Assembly: GCF_000365425.1 (NCBI RefSeq)
Contig: NZ_AQOV01000001.1
Span: 1-64,000, forward strand
Source of the DNA: Methylomonas sp. MK1
GTDB taxonomy: Bacteria > Pseudomonadota > Gammaproteobacteria > Methylococcales > Methylomonadaceae
Reading direction: 5' to 3'
DNA: 64,000 bases
Shown: piece after piece, positions 8,396-16,698 of the stretch
Layout of the letters: the number at the start of each line of letters is the position of its first letter
Position numbering within the stretch: position 1 is the first letter of the stretch
Notes under the pieces: generated by a model
Databases searched by the model: none
What the model saw: only the letters and a program-made list of their open reading frames with translations
Told to the model about the DNA's origin: nothing
Position numbers and translations under genes: made by a program

Positions 8396-9790
8396 ATGTC
8401 TGAGCAAACCAAGGCTTTTCGATCACTATCTTCTGAAAACCAGGAACAGGCACCTATCGGGGTTTGGCTGACCAGCGCTGACCAGCAGGCCTTGTTTGAC
8501 CGGCAATCCAGCCAATTCGGATTTAACGACAATACCGCTGATTTGCCGGTAATAGCGCTCGATACCAACCCTAGTTATCAAACCATTGAAGGTTTTGGTT
8601 TCTCGTTGACCGGCGGCAGCTCGATGCTGATTGCTGCGTTACCCGACGCTGACAGGCAGGCTTTGTTACGTGAGCTGTTTTTGCCTGATGGCGACGGACT
8701 CGGTATCAGCTGTTTGCGGCTAAGCATCGGCGCTTCTGATCTAAGCGAGCGTTGCTTTAGCTATGACGACCTGCCCGACGGCCAGATCGATTTGGAACTT
8801 GCCCAATTTGATCTGAACGCCGGCGATACGGATGTTATTCCGCTACTGCAAGACATTCTGGCGCTCAATCCATCGCTCAAAATTATCGCCACCGCCTGGT
8901 CCGCGCCGCGCTGGATGAAAACCAACCAGGCGTTTATCGGCGGCAAACTCAAGCCGGAATTCTATGCGGTCTACGCCGCTTACTTGGTTAAATACCTGCA
9001 AGCCATGCGCGAGCGGGGCATCGTGATTCATGCCATTACCCCGCAAAACGAGCCGCTGAATCATAAAAACGAACCGAGCATGGTGATGGAAGCGCCTGAG
9101 CAAGCCGAATTTATCAAACATCATTTGGGACCGGCCTTACGCGACGCTGGCTTAACTGAGGTAGAGCTGTTTTGCTGGGATCACAATTGCGATGTCAAAG
9201 AATACCCGTTGACGGTGTTCGCCGACGCCGATGCGCGGCAGTATCTCAGCGGCTCGGCTTGGCATTTGTACGGCGGCGATATTTCGGTGTTATCGGAAGT
9301 GCATCAGGCCTATCCCGACATGAAATTGTATTTCACCGAACAATGGGTTGGCTCGGACGGTGAGTTTGGTGGAGATTTAATGTGGCACGCCCGGCACGTG
9401 TTGATCGGCTCATTGCGAAACTGGAGCAGGGCAGTGCTGGAATGGAATTTGGCGTCCGACCCGTTTTGCGGCCCGCATACGCCGGGCGGCGAGGCCCGCT
9501 GTGTGGGCGCTTTAACCATCGACGGCGACCAGGTCACTCGCAATGTTGCGTATTACGTGATTGCCCACGCGGCCAAGTTTGTGCGGCCGGGTTCTGTGAG
9601 AATACACTCCAGCGATCAAGGCGATTTACCCAACGTGGCCTTCCTGACGCCCGCCGGGTCTATCGTGCTGATCGTGTTAAACGAGACGGCTGCACCCCAA
9701 GCGTTTGCGATTCAATACCAAGGCAAAAATGCTGTCCTTGAAATTCCGGCCAGAGCGGTGGCTAGCTATGTTAGCCAAGCAACACGTTGA
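8396..9790 (+). CDS. GH30-family beta-glucosidase/glucosylceramidase-like hydrolase
   Basis: The 464-residue protein matches the GH30 layout: the EGFGFSLTGGSS opening at about residues 65-76, then a (beta/alpha)8 barrel, then a short C-terminal beta domain. The acid/base is Glu219 in ITPQNEP and the nucleophile Glu315 in LYFTEQW. GH30 enzymes cleave beta-1,6-, beta-1,3- or beta-1,4-linked glucosides by retention. There is no signal peptide, so it should act in the cytoplasm on imported or stored glucans. A GAGGG ribosome site lies six bases before the ATG. Its 3' end overlaps by 20 bases the 3' end of a convergent beta-glucan phosphorylase gene, suggesting a shared glucan pathway. The exact linkage cannot be read from the sequence. 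Confidence 0.88.
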   Translation: MSEQTKAFRSLSSENQEQAPIGVWLTSADQQALFDRQSSQFGFNDNTADLPVIALDTNPSYQTIEGFGFSLTGGSSMLIAALPDADRQALLRELFLPDGDGLGISCLRLSIGASDLSERCFSYDDLPDGQIDLELAQFDLNAGDTDVIPLLQDILALNPSLKIIATAWSAPRWMKTNQAFIGGKLKPEFYAVYAAYLVKYLQAMRERGIVIHAITPQNEPLNHKNEPSMVMEAPEQAEFIKHHLGPALRDAGLTEVELFCWDHNCDVKEYPLTVFADADARQYLSGSAWHLYGGDISVLSEVHQAYPDMKLYFTEQWVGSDGEFGGDLMWHARHVLIGSLRNWSRAVLEWNLASDPFCGPHTPGGEARCVGALTIDGDQVTRNVAYYVIAHAAKFVRPGSVRIHSSDQGDLPNVAFLTPAGSIVLIVLNETAAPQAFAIQYQGKNAVLEIPARAVASYVSQATR

Positions 9791-12700
9791 TCCTGCGAAA
9801 TTGACCTGAACGTAGCGCTTCTGCCGAAGTCCCCGTAAGCGAATCTGCGGTCACGGTTTGTGTCGTGCCGTCCCGGCCGAATAACTGGTATTGAATCGGT
9901 TTGGCTGCATCCTGACCAAAGGTATCGCGGCGCTGCGGATTCAGGTAAACCAGCAGTGTCGAACCAAACAGCGCACAAGTCGCACTATCGGCAGGTAAGG
10001 TTTCAGTCTCGGCAAACGGCGTGACAATTTTTGCTTCGGTGGTAAAAAACGTGGCTGCTAACAGCGGTGACGGTTTAAACGCCAACAGGTCATCCGCAAA
10101 TACAAACGGTGTCGGCCCCACAAATAAATGCGTCCATAAATGCAAAAACTCCACGGTAGCGCCGGATAATCGGGCCACGCAGCCGCGGCCGTGCTGCCGG
10201 GCATCGACTGTAAAGCCGCTACTGACCAAAAAGCTGGAGTTTTCGATGGGATTGCGTTTGTATTCGCCCGGGTCGTGAAAAGGCACCAATAGTGATTCGA
10301 TGTGGGCGTAAAACTCATCGACCAAGCCTGCTCGCACCAATTCCAGCACAAACTTGTAATGCATATGCAAAAAGATCGAACCGTTCTCCAGCCAGCCATA
10401 GTTAAATACGCCAATGCGGCCTAAGTCCAGCGCGTTATCGGCCAAGGGTTCGTTGACTCGGTACATGCCCAGTTTGCTATCAAACAACTCGGAGTTTTGC
10501 ACGGCTTGATAAAGTGTCTGCGCCTGTGTCGGATCGGCGATGCGTAAGGCATGCACAAAGCCTTCCAGGAATAAAGGCAACTGTTTTTGCTGAAAGCGGG
10601 TGACGGCAATGCCGCCGATTTCCAGCTCGTGATAGTGTTCAGCGTCATAAGCAAAATAGGTGACAATGCCCTTGGGTGTGCGAGCTTTGTCTATCGCGGT
10701 ATCCAGATAATTTGCCACCAAGCTCAGGAAGGTTTGGATGTTAGCTAGCGCAAGCGCCTGTTCGGCATCGGCAAAACCCATGAATACCTTTTCCCGATAC
10801 GCTTCTTTCAGCGCGCCGCTTTCCTGCCAGAACAGCTCCGGCGTCAAATCGGTGCGGGTTAACAACTTATGCAAGGCTGTCACAAAATCCGCCAATTCGA
10901 CGGGCACTGTGCAAGCTGCATCTAATTCTCTCAGCACTGTGCGCGTGAAATCCACCAGACGCTTTAGCTCGATGGTTTCGTTCACCGATGAGCCTAAAAT
11001 CCCTGGCAAGCCGTTCAAGGCATCGCACCAACCTGGTCTATCAGCTTCCATCTCGATGCCCACGCCGGCCGGATCGAGCGTAGCCAGCTTGTTGGCGACC
11101 AGCGTTAGAATTTTGCCTAATAAGCTGGTGTAGACAATCTCGCCTTGGCCGGCTTGCGAACGCACTTGATAAGGGCGTTGCTTGCGGGATTCGATCAGCG
11201 CCTTTTTCTCCGAACAATACTGCACGGCGTTGTATTGGCGCACACCGTTTGCGGTTTTCACATACTTTTGCGCGCGCGGCGCCACCCTATGCGTGGGGTC
11301 GAAAAAGCTGTAGGTCTTGTCCTGAAATAAACCGGCCAGCCGTTCCGGAAAAATGGCCGCGTAACTAATCAATAAATCCACCAGATACGTCCAATGATCC
11401 GACCAGTAGCCGCGGTCGAATTCGGCATCCTCCACTTCTCGGGCTTGCGCCAATATCGCGGTCAGAATGGCTTCTGCATCTGTCGCCGTTTCCAGCACTT
11501 GCGACAGCTCGGCGTATTTAAACGCTTTGCCCAGTAAAGCTTCCAGGGTAGGAAAGCGCGGAAAACACTCTGCAAAATCGTGCGGCGCTTCTAAGACAAA
11601 CCGCGAGTTGCGTAAAGAGCAGGGGTTATAGCCGTCCGGCTGGATCAGATTGAAAAAATAGCGAATGTTTTTTGCATCCAAAGCCGGATCGAAGAACAGA
11701 TCCATACGCCGATTTTGCAGCACGTCGCGAAAGTCGCCGTTGCCTTCGGAATAGGGCGTGTCTTGCAATAAAAAATCGTTGTAATCCCGCTCCAGATCGC
11801 CATGCTTGCGGCCAAACAAATATAAATGCGCGCCGCCGGGTACAGATGTGGAAAAGCCGCCGCGCAAGCCGTTGTCCAGATAACATTGCCGGGCATGAGC
11901 ATCGAACAACGGTTTGGCGGTCGCGGTAAAAGCCTTTTGGCTGATGTCGTTTACCAAGCGGCGATTGGCTTCGCGTTTGCCCTCAAAATAGTACGGTTGA
12001 GCGGCTTCCATCAGGAATTGATCCAAAATCTCACTGGAACCGGCGTGACCGTAAACCCCGTAAAACAACCGACTTTCGCCGGGCTGCAAATACAGCTTAA
12101 GATGTTGAAACGCCGCCGGCGTCTGATTGCCGCTGACTTGCTCGACAAAGTCCAACGGTTGGTCTGAAAAAAACCGTTCCGCGTGAGAAAAATCCTCGGC
12201 CAAGCCAAAAATCCGCTCCGGATCGACAATGACTTGATTGTGCTGGCCATCCAAAAAGCCGATGAAGAAATTGCCGGCAACCACCGGCTCCACTTGCGGG
12301 TTGTCGGTGGGCCAGACTTTCAAGCGATAAAACGGCAGATTCTCCGCTACGCCTTCCACCCGCATAAACGCTTCCGAAGTGCGACTCATGAATTTGAGTA
12401 TCCATTGATTCATCGCATAGGGTAGTACTTGCGGCAAGCCATCGACGATCTCGATTTGTCTGGCTTTATCGGAGGAGTTGACGATCTCCACCCGCCGCAG
12501 CAAACCGGCCACCGGCGCTTCGGCCAAGGTGAATACATCGGCGCGCAAGCGCAAGCCGAGCTTGGGATTCACTTCCTCCACGCCTACCTCGTGCGGCGTT
12601 ACGTAAAGGCGTTGCGTCACCTCTGGCCCGGCGCCGCGCTGAAACGGCTCGTAATTTAGAGCTTTCTCGCCATCGCCGATTTTTAGGAAGGTGCGGAAAC

Positions 12701-12938
12701 CCCGAGACGGCGTCAGTTGATAAGCCTTATCCGCCGGAAAAAACTCCAAAAACGCGCCGTCTTTATTCCGCACTCCAAAACTAGCAATCGCCTGACCACG
12801 ATTGACATAAAACACCCACGCCGGCCGCCCACGCATGCCGGCAATCCCCGGCAAAAAACTGGCGAAAGGCGCGCAATCGTTATATTGCTCAATGACGAAA
12901 CAGTTTTCGCCGGCGTGGAAATAGTGTGGCTGGGTCAT
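9771..12938 (-). CDS. Clan GH-Q beta-glucan phosphorylase (GH94/GH149/GH161-like)
   Basis: At 1055 residues this is a large inverting glycoside phosphorylase. An N-terminal beta-sandwich domain (to about residue 330) is followed by an (alpha/alpha)6 barrel. The family motif EGNGDFRDVLQNRR at 398-411 holds the likely general acid aspartate (Asp402 or Asp405). Such enzymes split beta-glucans with phosphate, releasing glucose-1-phosphate. The length and motif fit the beta-1,3-glucan phosphorylase families GH149 or GH161 better than the shorter GH94 cellobiose phosphorylases, but I cannot separate these without alignment. It lacks a signal peptide and so should be cytoplasmic. Two perfect palindromes upstream (13020 and 13118) may control it. 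It converges on a GH30 hydrolase gene. Confidence 0.82.
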   Translation of the reverse strand: MTQPHYFHAGENCFVIEQYNDCAPFASFLPGIAGMRGRPAWVFYVNRGQAIASFGVRNKDGAFLEFFPADKAYQLTPSRGFRTFLKIGDGEKALNYEPFQRGAGPEVTQRLYVTPHEVGVEEVNPKLGLRLRADVFTLAEAPVAGLLRRVEIVNSSDKARQIEIVDGLPQVLPYAMNQWILKFMSRTSEAFMRVEGVAENLPFYRLKVWPTDNPQVEPVVAGNFFIGFLDGQHNQVIVDPERIFGLAEDFSHAERFFSDQPLDFVEQVSGNQTPAAFQHLKLYLQPGESRLFYGVYGHAGSSEILDQFLMEAAQPYYFEGKREANRRLVNDISQKAFTATAKPLFDAHARQCYLDNGLRGGFSTSVPGGAHLYLFGRKHGDLERDYNDFLLQDTPYSEGNGDFRDVLQNRRMDLFFDPALDAKNIRYFFNLIQPDGYNPCSLRNSRFVLEAPHDFAECFPRFPTLEALLGKAFKYAELSQVLETATDAEAILTAILAQAREVEDAEFDRGYWSDHWTYLVDLLISYAAIFPERLAGLFQDKTYSFFDPTHRVAPRAQKYVKTANGVRQYNAVQYCSEKKALIESRKQRPYQVRSQAGQGEIVYTSLLGKILTLVANKLATLDPAGVGIEMEADRPGWCDALNGLPGILGSSVNETIELKRLVDFTRTVLRELDAACTVPVELADFVTALHKLLTRTDLTPELFWQESGALKEAYREKVFMGFADAEQALALANIQTFLSLVANYLDTAIDKARTPKGIVTYFAYDAEHYHELEIGGIAVTRFQQKQLPLFLEGFVHALRIADPTQAQTLYQAVQNSELFDSKLGMYRVNEPLADNALDLGRIGVFNYGWLENGSIFLHMHYKFVLELVRAGLVDEFYAHIESLLVPFHDPGEYKRNPIENSSFLVSSGFTVDARQHGRGCVARLSGATVEFLHLWTHLFVGPTPFVFADDLLAFKPSPLLAATFFTTEAKIVTPFAETETLPADSATCALFGSTLLVYLNPQRRDTFGQDAAKPIQYQLFGRDGTTQTVTADSLTGTSAEALRSGQFRRINVLLG

Positions 12939-13019
12939 GGTGGGGTCATCGTGGTCAAAGAAAAATACGGTAAATCCAGCAGCGGGGGCGTTACCGGACC
13001 TGAATCATAGACAACAAAT

Positions 13020-13044
13020 CATGTTTTCAGAAGCCGAAAACATG
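13020..13044. promoter_or_regulatory. Palindrome upstream of the phosphorylase gene
   Basis: A 9-bp perfect inverted repeat (CATGTTTTC / GAAAACATG) surrounds a seven-base spacer, 82 bases upstream of the phosphorylase start. There is no T run suited to termination. It may be an operator or a leader hairpin. Confidence 0.45.
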
Positions 13045-13117
13045 TAATAAGGATAGGCGGGTTGGTAGGGATTGTTATGTGGAGATTTGGCTGTCAGGTG
13101 ACAAAGATTCTGAAAAG

Positions 13118-13135
13118 ACCGTTTTTAAAAACGGT
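13118..13135. promoter_or_regulatory. Perfect 18-bp palindrome, operator candidate
   Basis: ACCGTTTTTAAAAACGGT is a perfect 18-base palindrome about 180 bases upstream of the phosphorylase start. Its size and symmetry fit a dimeric repressor site, although no regulator gene is adjacent. It could also be a weak bidirectional terminator because of its T and A runs. Confidence 0.45.
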
Positions 13136-13552
13136 TAATAACTTCAAGTGGCACTTATACCCACCGAGTAACGCGAACGCCGGCTAAAATCTGCTGCGCA
13201 ATGAACATTGGCAATTGCCCAGCGAAAAAACAGGCGTAGATACAAGGGTGTGGTGAGTTTACTTACCGCACCAATCGCGAACGATGCGGTGCGCTTTGTT
13301 TACCGCATCCCACCGGGCTGTGGGCGAAGGGTGTCAATCGGCTGTTGCTGAATCCATACAATCAATTAAACTTACAACTAGCGTTAGAGAATTGGAATCA
13401 GCACTACTCACTAAAAAGACATATGCCAACGTATTGAGTTAAGGCATGTAATGAATTTTTATTTTTTAGTACGCAGTTGAAAGTGGGACGTTATTTCAAT
13501 TCTAATTAGCTATAAAATTTAATAACTTATCAAATAATCAAAGGAAGATATA

Positions 13553-14404
13553 ATGACTGTTGCAGTGTCACTAATAAACATGAAAGGTGGTGTCGGTAAG
13601 ACTACACTTGCATTTAATTTGGCTTGGTATTCGGCTTGGCGAGCGAACCTCCGAGTTCTTGCAGTCGATCTTGACCCACAGGCAAACCTTAGCCAATATT
13701 TTATGGGGGCCAATAAGTATTTGGATTATTTGGATGCCGATAAAGGAACTGTCGTTGAAATATTCGAGCAGTTCTCAGCGCCAAAGCCAAAGAATGGATC
13801 ACCAACGCTTATTGAACCCGAGAAAGTGATACATCATCTTAGAGCCTGGGAAGATGGAAGCGTTCTCGATCTGATACCATCGCGCTTAGAGCTAGCCTGG
13901 ACACTAAAGAACCCAACCGAAAAAGCCCATTTATTGCCTCAGTTTCTCGCAAAAGTTAGTTCTAATTATGATCTGATATTGATTGACTGCGCTCCGACTG
14001 AATCCATCCTCACAACTGCGGCCTATAGATCAAGCCGATACGTTGTGGTTCCTGTTAAACCTGAGTTTCTCGCTACAATCGGTTTACCACTTTTAGCGCG
14101 ATCCCTGGAGGAATTCAGGCTTATGCACCAAGATCAAACATTGGACATGGCCGGCATCATCTTCAACGATATGCGGCGATCAAATACGCCACCTGAACAG
14201 CTAAAGTCGAAATCTAATGTAGAAAGGCTCGCTGCCACATTTGGATGGCCAGTGTTTAAAGAAGCAGCCCACCACTCCGATTCGTATCCAACTGGATCAC
14301 GGCAAGGCGTACCAATTTTCCTTACTGACTATGCTCGCGACTATGTCATCGGTGAATTTGCAAATACTGCACAAAACTTCCTAACCAGTATCGGTGCGAT
14401 ATGA
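13553..14404 (+). CDS. ParA/MinD-family ATPase (orphan)
   Basis: The 283-residue protein has the deviant Walker A motif of ParA-type ATPases (KGGVGKTT, residues 11-18, with the signature lysine Lys11). It also has DLDPQANLS (about 39-47) and the Walker B LILIDCAPT (about 142-150). ParA proteins dimerise on ATP and move or position DNA or protein cargo. No ParB-like gene or centromere repeat is adjacent. Instead the next gene overlaps by four bases (ATGA) and encodes an unknown protein, so the pair is likely to act together. A strong AAGGAAG site precedes the ATG. The gene is more AT-rich than its neighbours, which suggests transfer. It could be from a plasmid remnant, a cargo-positioning system or a defence module. 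Confidence 0.88.
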   Translation: MTVAVSLINMKGGVGKTTLAFNLAWYSAWRANLRVLAVDLDPQANLSQYFMGANKYLDYLDADKGTVVEIFEQFSAPKPKNGSPTLIEPEKVIHHLRAWEDGSVLDLIPSRLELAWTLKNPTEKAHLLPQFLAKVSSNYDLILIDCAPTESILTTAAYRSSRYVVVPVKPEFLATIGLPLLARSLEEFRLMHQDQTLDMAGIIFNDMRRSNTPPEQLKSKSNVERLAATFGWPVFKEAAHHSDSYPTGSRQGVPIFLTDYARDYVIGEFANTAQNFLTSIGAI

Positions 14405-14940
14405 CTAAATCACCTCTAGGAATAGCACTCCAAATTGCACAACTACTTGAAGATAACTCAGACAAAGATATTCTGGCGGCAGTTGCGCTATTGGAGTCTC
14501 ACGGATTTAAATCAGGACTTTTAGAGTACCTTTCACGTAAAGTTAGTTCGCCAGTAGCGGAGAATAAAGAAACGAGTACTCGATCATCCCGGCAAACGCT
14601 GGAAGACTCAGTATCAAAAGCTGTTGTCAATCTCAAGGACAAAGACCCAGAAAAATATAAGTTACTTCTTGAGTTTGATCAGATGGTTAGGCGCGGTCAA
14701 GCACTGACCACATTGGAGCATATGAAGCGATTTGGAGAGCATATCAGTAAAGATTTTGAGCCCCGTAAATCAAGAAAAGAAACAATTAGCCCTCTTCTGA
14801 CTATGCTATCAGATCGCTCGTTGACTGAAATCGAATCTCTCATCGAATTTGCTGCTTCTTTCGGGGTTTCGGGAGATACCGACGAGTATCAGCGGCTTGC
14901 ACAATTTTTAATTAAAGGCCGTATACAGAATAGTGACTAG
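14401..14940 (+). CDS. Unknown partner of the ParA-like ATPase
   Basis: This 179-residue protein overlaps the ParA-like gene by four bases, so translation is coupled. It is mostly helical. An N-terminal helical region (about 1-45) is followed by a Ser/Thr-rich linker (about 50-70). Two charged helical blocks follow, including a basic patch near residue 120. No ParB helix-turn-helix, ribbon-helix-helix or nuclease motif is seen. As the ATPase's partner it may supply the cargo or DNA contact, but its function is unknown. Base composition matches the ParA gene and differs from the flanking genes. Confidence 0.75.
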   Translation: MTKSPLGIALQIAQLLEDNSDKDILAAVALLESHGFKSGLLEYLSRKVSSPVAENKETSTRSSRQTLEDSVSKAVVNLKDKDPEKYKLLLEFDQMVRRGQALTTLEHMKRFGEHISKDFEPRKSRKETISPLLTMLSDRSLTEIESLIEFAASFGVSGDTDEYQRLAQFLIKGRIQNSD

Positions 14941-14963
14941 TCCACGTAGAGCGCATTAGGGCC

Positions 14964-15156
14964 GTAGGCTGGGTAGAGCAACGCGAAACCCAGCAATGGG
15001 CTTTAATAATCCAATTCCTTTATAAGCAAACAGCTCTTGGGCTTCGAAAATCAAGCATTTCCAAGCTGGGTTTCATTGTCATTCAACCCAACCTACCACT
15101 GTATACCTCTTTTATAACTTGCATTGATGGGTTTCGCTCTGCTCTACCCATCCTAC
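14964..15156. repeat. Long imperfect inverted repeat, intergenic element
   Basis: The arm at 14964-14998 (GTAGGCTGGGTAGAGCA then GCGAAACCCA) pairs with 15122-15156 with only a few mismatches. A weaker internal copy lies near 15064-15105. The structure and the GTAGG ends resemble non-coding mobile repeats found between genes in many gammaproteobacteria. Related GTAGGGTGGGC repeats appear at 41456-41521. It lies between the ParA unit and the 3' end of the efflux operon. Confidence 0.7.
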
Positions 15157-15225
15157 TTTCGTTAATTCACCCGTTTACAGTGACCGGCAAAACTACGGTT
15201 ATTATCGTCCGAAGGATCTGATCGA

Positions 15226-16698
15226 CTATTGGACAAGACTGGTTTCCAGCTTGCCCTGCGTGTCGGATGACTCCACCCAACCCCCACCCAAAGCCTTGTA
15301 AACGGCAGTCAACGCTGTTGCCGTGGCGGTTTCGCTTTGCGCCAATTGGCTTTGGTCCTGCAATAAGCGCAGTTCGCTATCCAGCACGGTCAGAAAATCC
15401 GCTATGCCTTCCTGATAACGCAGATGTGCCAGTTCCGAGGCTTTCTCGCTGGCCTGTGCAGCCATTAGTAAGGAGCTGCGGCGGGCGCGTTCTTGCCTAT
15501 AGTTGACCAAGGCGTTTTCGGTTTCTTCCAGAGCGTTGAGTACGGTTTGTTCATATTGCGCCAGGCTGGCTTCGGCGCGGGCGTCGGCGGCCTTGATGCG
15601 GGCGTAAACTCGGCCTAAGTCAAACGCGGCCCAGCTGATTTTTGGGCCGACAGAATACGATTCTGATCCGGGCGCCACGATGCCGGATAGGGTGCTGGCT
15701 TCCAGCGAAAGACTGCCGACGAAAGTGACGCGAGGAAATAGGTCGGCGGTAGCAACGCCGATTCTGGCAGTAGCGGCGGCCAAGCTGCGTTCGGCAACCC
15801 GAATATCCGGTCGGCGGCGCAACAGTTGTTCCGGGTTACCAATCTGGATGGCATTCGGCGCTTTCGGTAAGGGTGCTGACTGCACCAAGGATGTGGTCAA
15901 GGCGTCCGGCATTTGCCCGGTTAATACGCTGAGTCTATGGATGGCTTGCGCTATCGCGCTTTCCAAACGCGGAATAGTCGCTTTGGTGCTTTCCAATTGT
16001 GCCAGTGCTCTGGAAGTGTCTAACTCGGTGCCGCGACCGTTCTCCAGTTTCACTTGGGTCAGTTCCAGGGTTTGGGCCTGGTTGTCGGCATTTTTTTGCG
16101 CGACGGCCAACTGGTTTTGCAGGCCGCGCAATTCAAAATAATTCCGGGCTGCTTCGGCAATTAGACTGACGCCAATGTCGCGCAGACTGGCTTCCTGTGC
16201 TTCGACCTCGTCGTTGCTGGCTTCGACATTGCGTCTTACTCGACCGAAGAAATCGATTTCCCAGGAGGCGTCGAAGCCGGTGTTGTAGAGCTTCAGTTCG
16301 CGCGGAAACACCGCGCGGTTATTGAACGCGCCCACGCTGCGTTTCTGCTCGGTGTAATTGGCGTGCGAGGTGACCGTCGGTAACAGATTCAGCCCGGTTT
16401 CCAGATACAAGGCCCGCGCTTCAGCCAGGTTGGCGCGAGCGGCTTTTAGTTCGTAGTTGTGGCTGATGGTGTTGTCTATTAAACCGCTCAATTGCAGATC
16501 GTTGAACAGCTTCCACCATTGTTCCTCGATGCCGCGATCGGAAAATTCGGCCGGTTGGGCGTTAGCAAAACTCGCCGGCAAATCGGCAGTAGCCGGGATT
16601 TCGTAATCCGGGCCGACCGCGCAGCCGCTCAACAGCACGCCGATCAGGCCCGCAGCACTAAGCGGGTGATGCCGGAGTTTGGATGGACGCTGACTCAT
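15226..16698 (-). CDS. RND efflux outer-membrane lipoprotein (NodT/OprM-like)
   Basis: The 490-residue protein is an outer-membrane factor of the NodT family, forming the trimeric exit duct of tripartite pumps. It has a lipoprotein signal ending LLSGC (Cys26), followed by AVGPDYEIP, typical of this family. Two OEP repeats follow, with the tandem coiled-coil and the LNALEETENALV motif near residue 400. The start overlaps the stop of the permease gene by four bases (ATGA), so it is the last gene of a three-gene operon: adaptor, permease, duct. No substrate can be inferred. Confidence 0.93.
   Translation of the reverse strand: MSQRPSKLRHHPLSAAGLIGVLLSGCAVGPDYEIPATADLPASFANAQPAEFSDRGIEEQWWKLFNDLQLSGLIDNTISHNYELKAARANLAEARALYLETGLNLLPTVTSHANYTEQKRSVGAFNNRAVFPRELKLYNTGFDASWEIDFFGRVRRNVEASNDEVEAQEASLRDIGVSLIAEAARNYFELRGLQNQLAVAQKNADNQAQTLELTQVKLENGRGTELDTSRALAQLESTKATIPRLESAIAQAIHRLSVLTGQMPDALTTSLVQSAPLPKAPNAIQIGNPEQLLRRRPDIRVAERSLAAATARIGVATADLFPRVTFVGSLSLEASTLSGIVAPGSESYSVGPKISWAAFDLGRVYARIKAADARAEASLAQYEQTVLNALEETENALVNYRQERARRSSLLMAAQASEKASELAHLRYQEGIADFLTVLDSELRLLQDQSQLAQSETATATALTAVYKALGGGWVESSDTQGKLETSLVQ

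Larger units (their letters stand above)
12939..13552. other. Intergenic region between the phosphorylase and the ParA-like gene
   Basis: About 610 bases without a supportable gene. Two palindromes (13020-13044 and 13118-13135) lie close to the phosphorylase start. Near 13330-13430 a short frame ends in a sequence resembling the C-terminus of an integrase-type transposase (ENWNQHYSLKRH), too short to call. The right part becomes AT-rich and probably holds the promoter of the ParA-like operon. Confidence 0.5.

Noticed and set aside
9382..9741. Second plus-strand frame inside the GH30 gene
   Set aside because: It is a shifted frame within a well-supported enzyme gene.
13330..13437. Possible C-terminal transposase remnant before the ParA-like gene
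   Set aside because: A short frame reads ENWNQHYSLKRHMPTY, a little like integrase-type transposases, but the match is too short and has no other parts.
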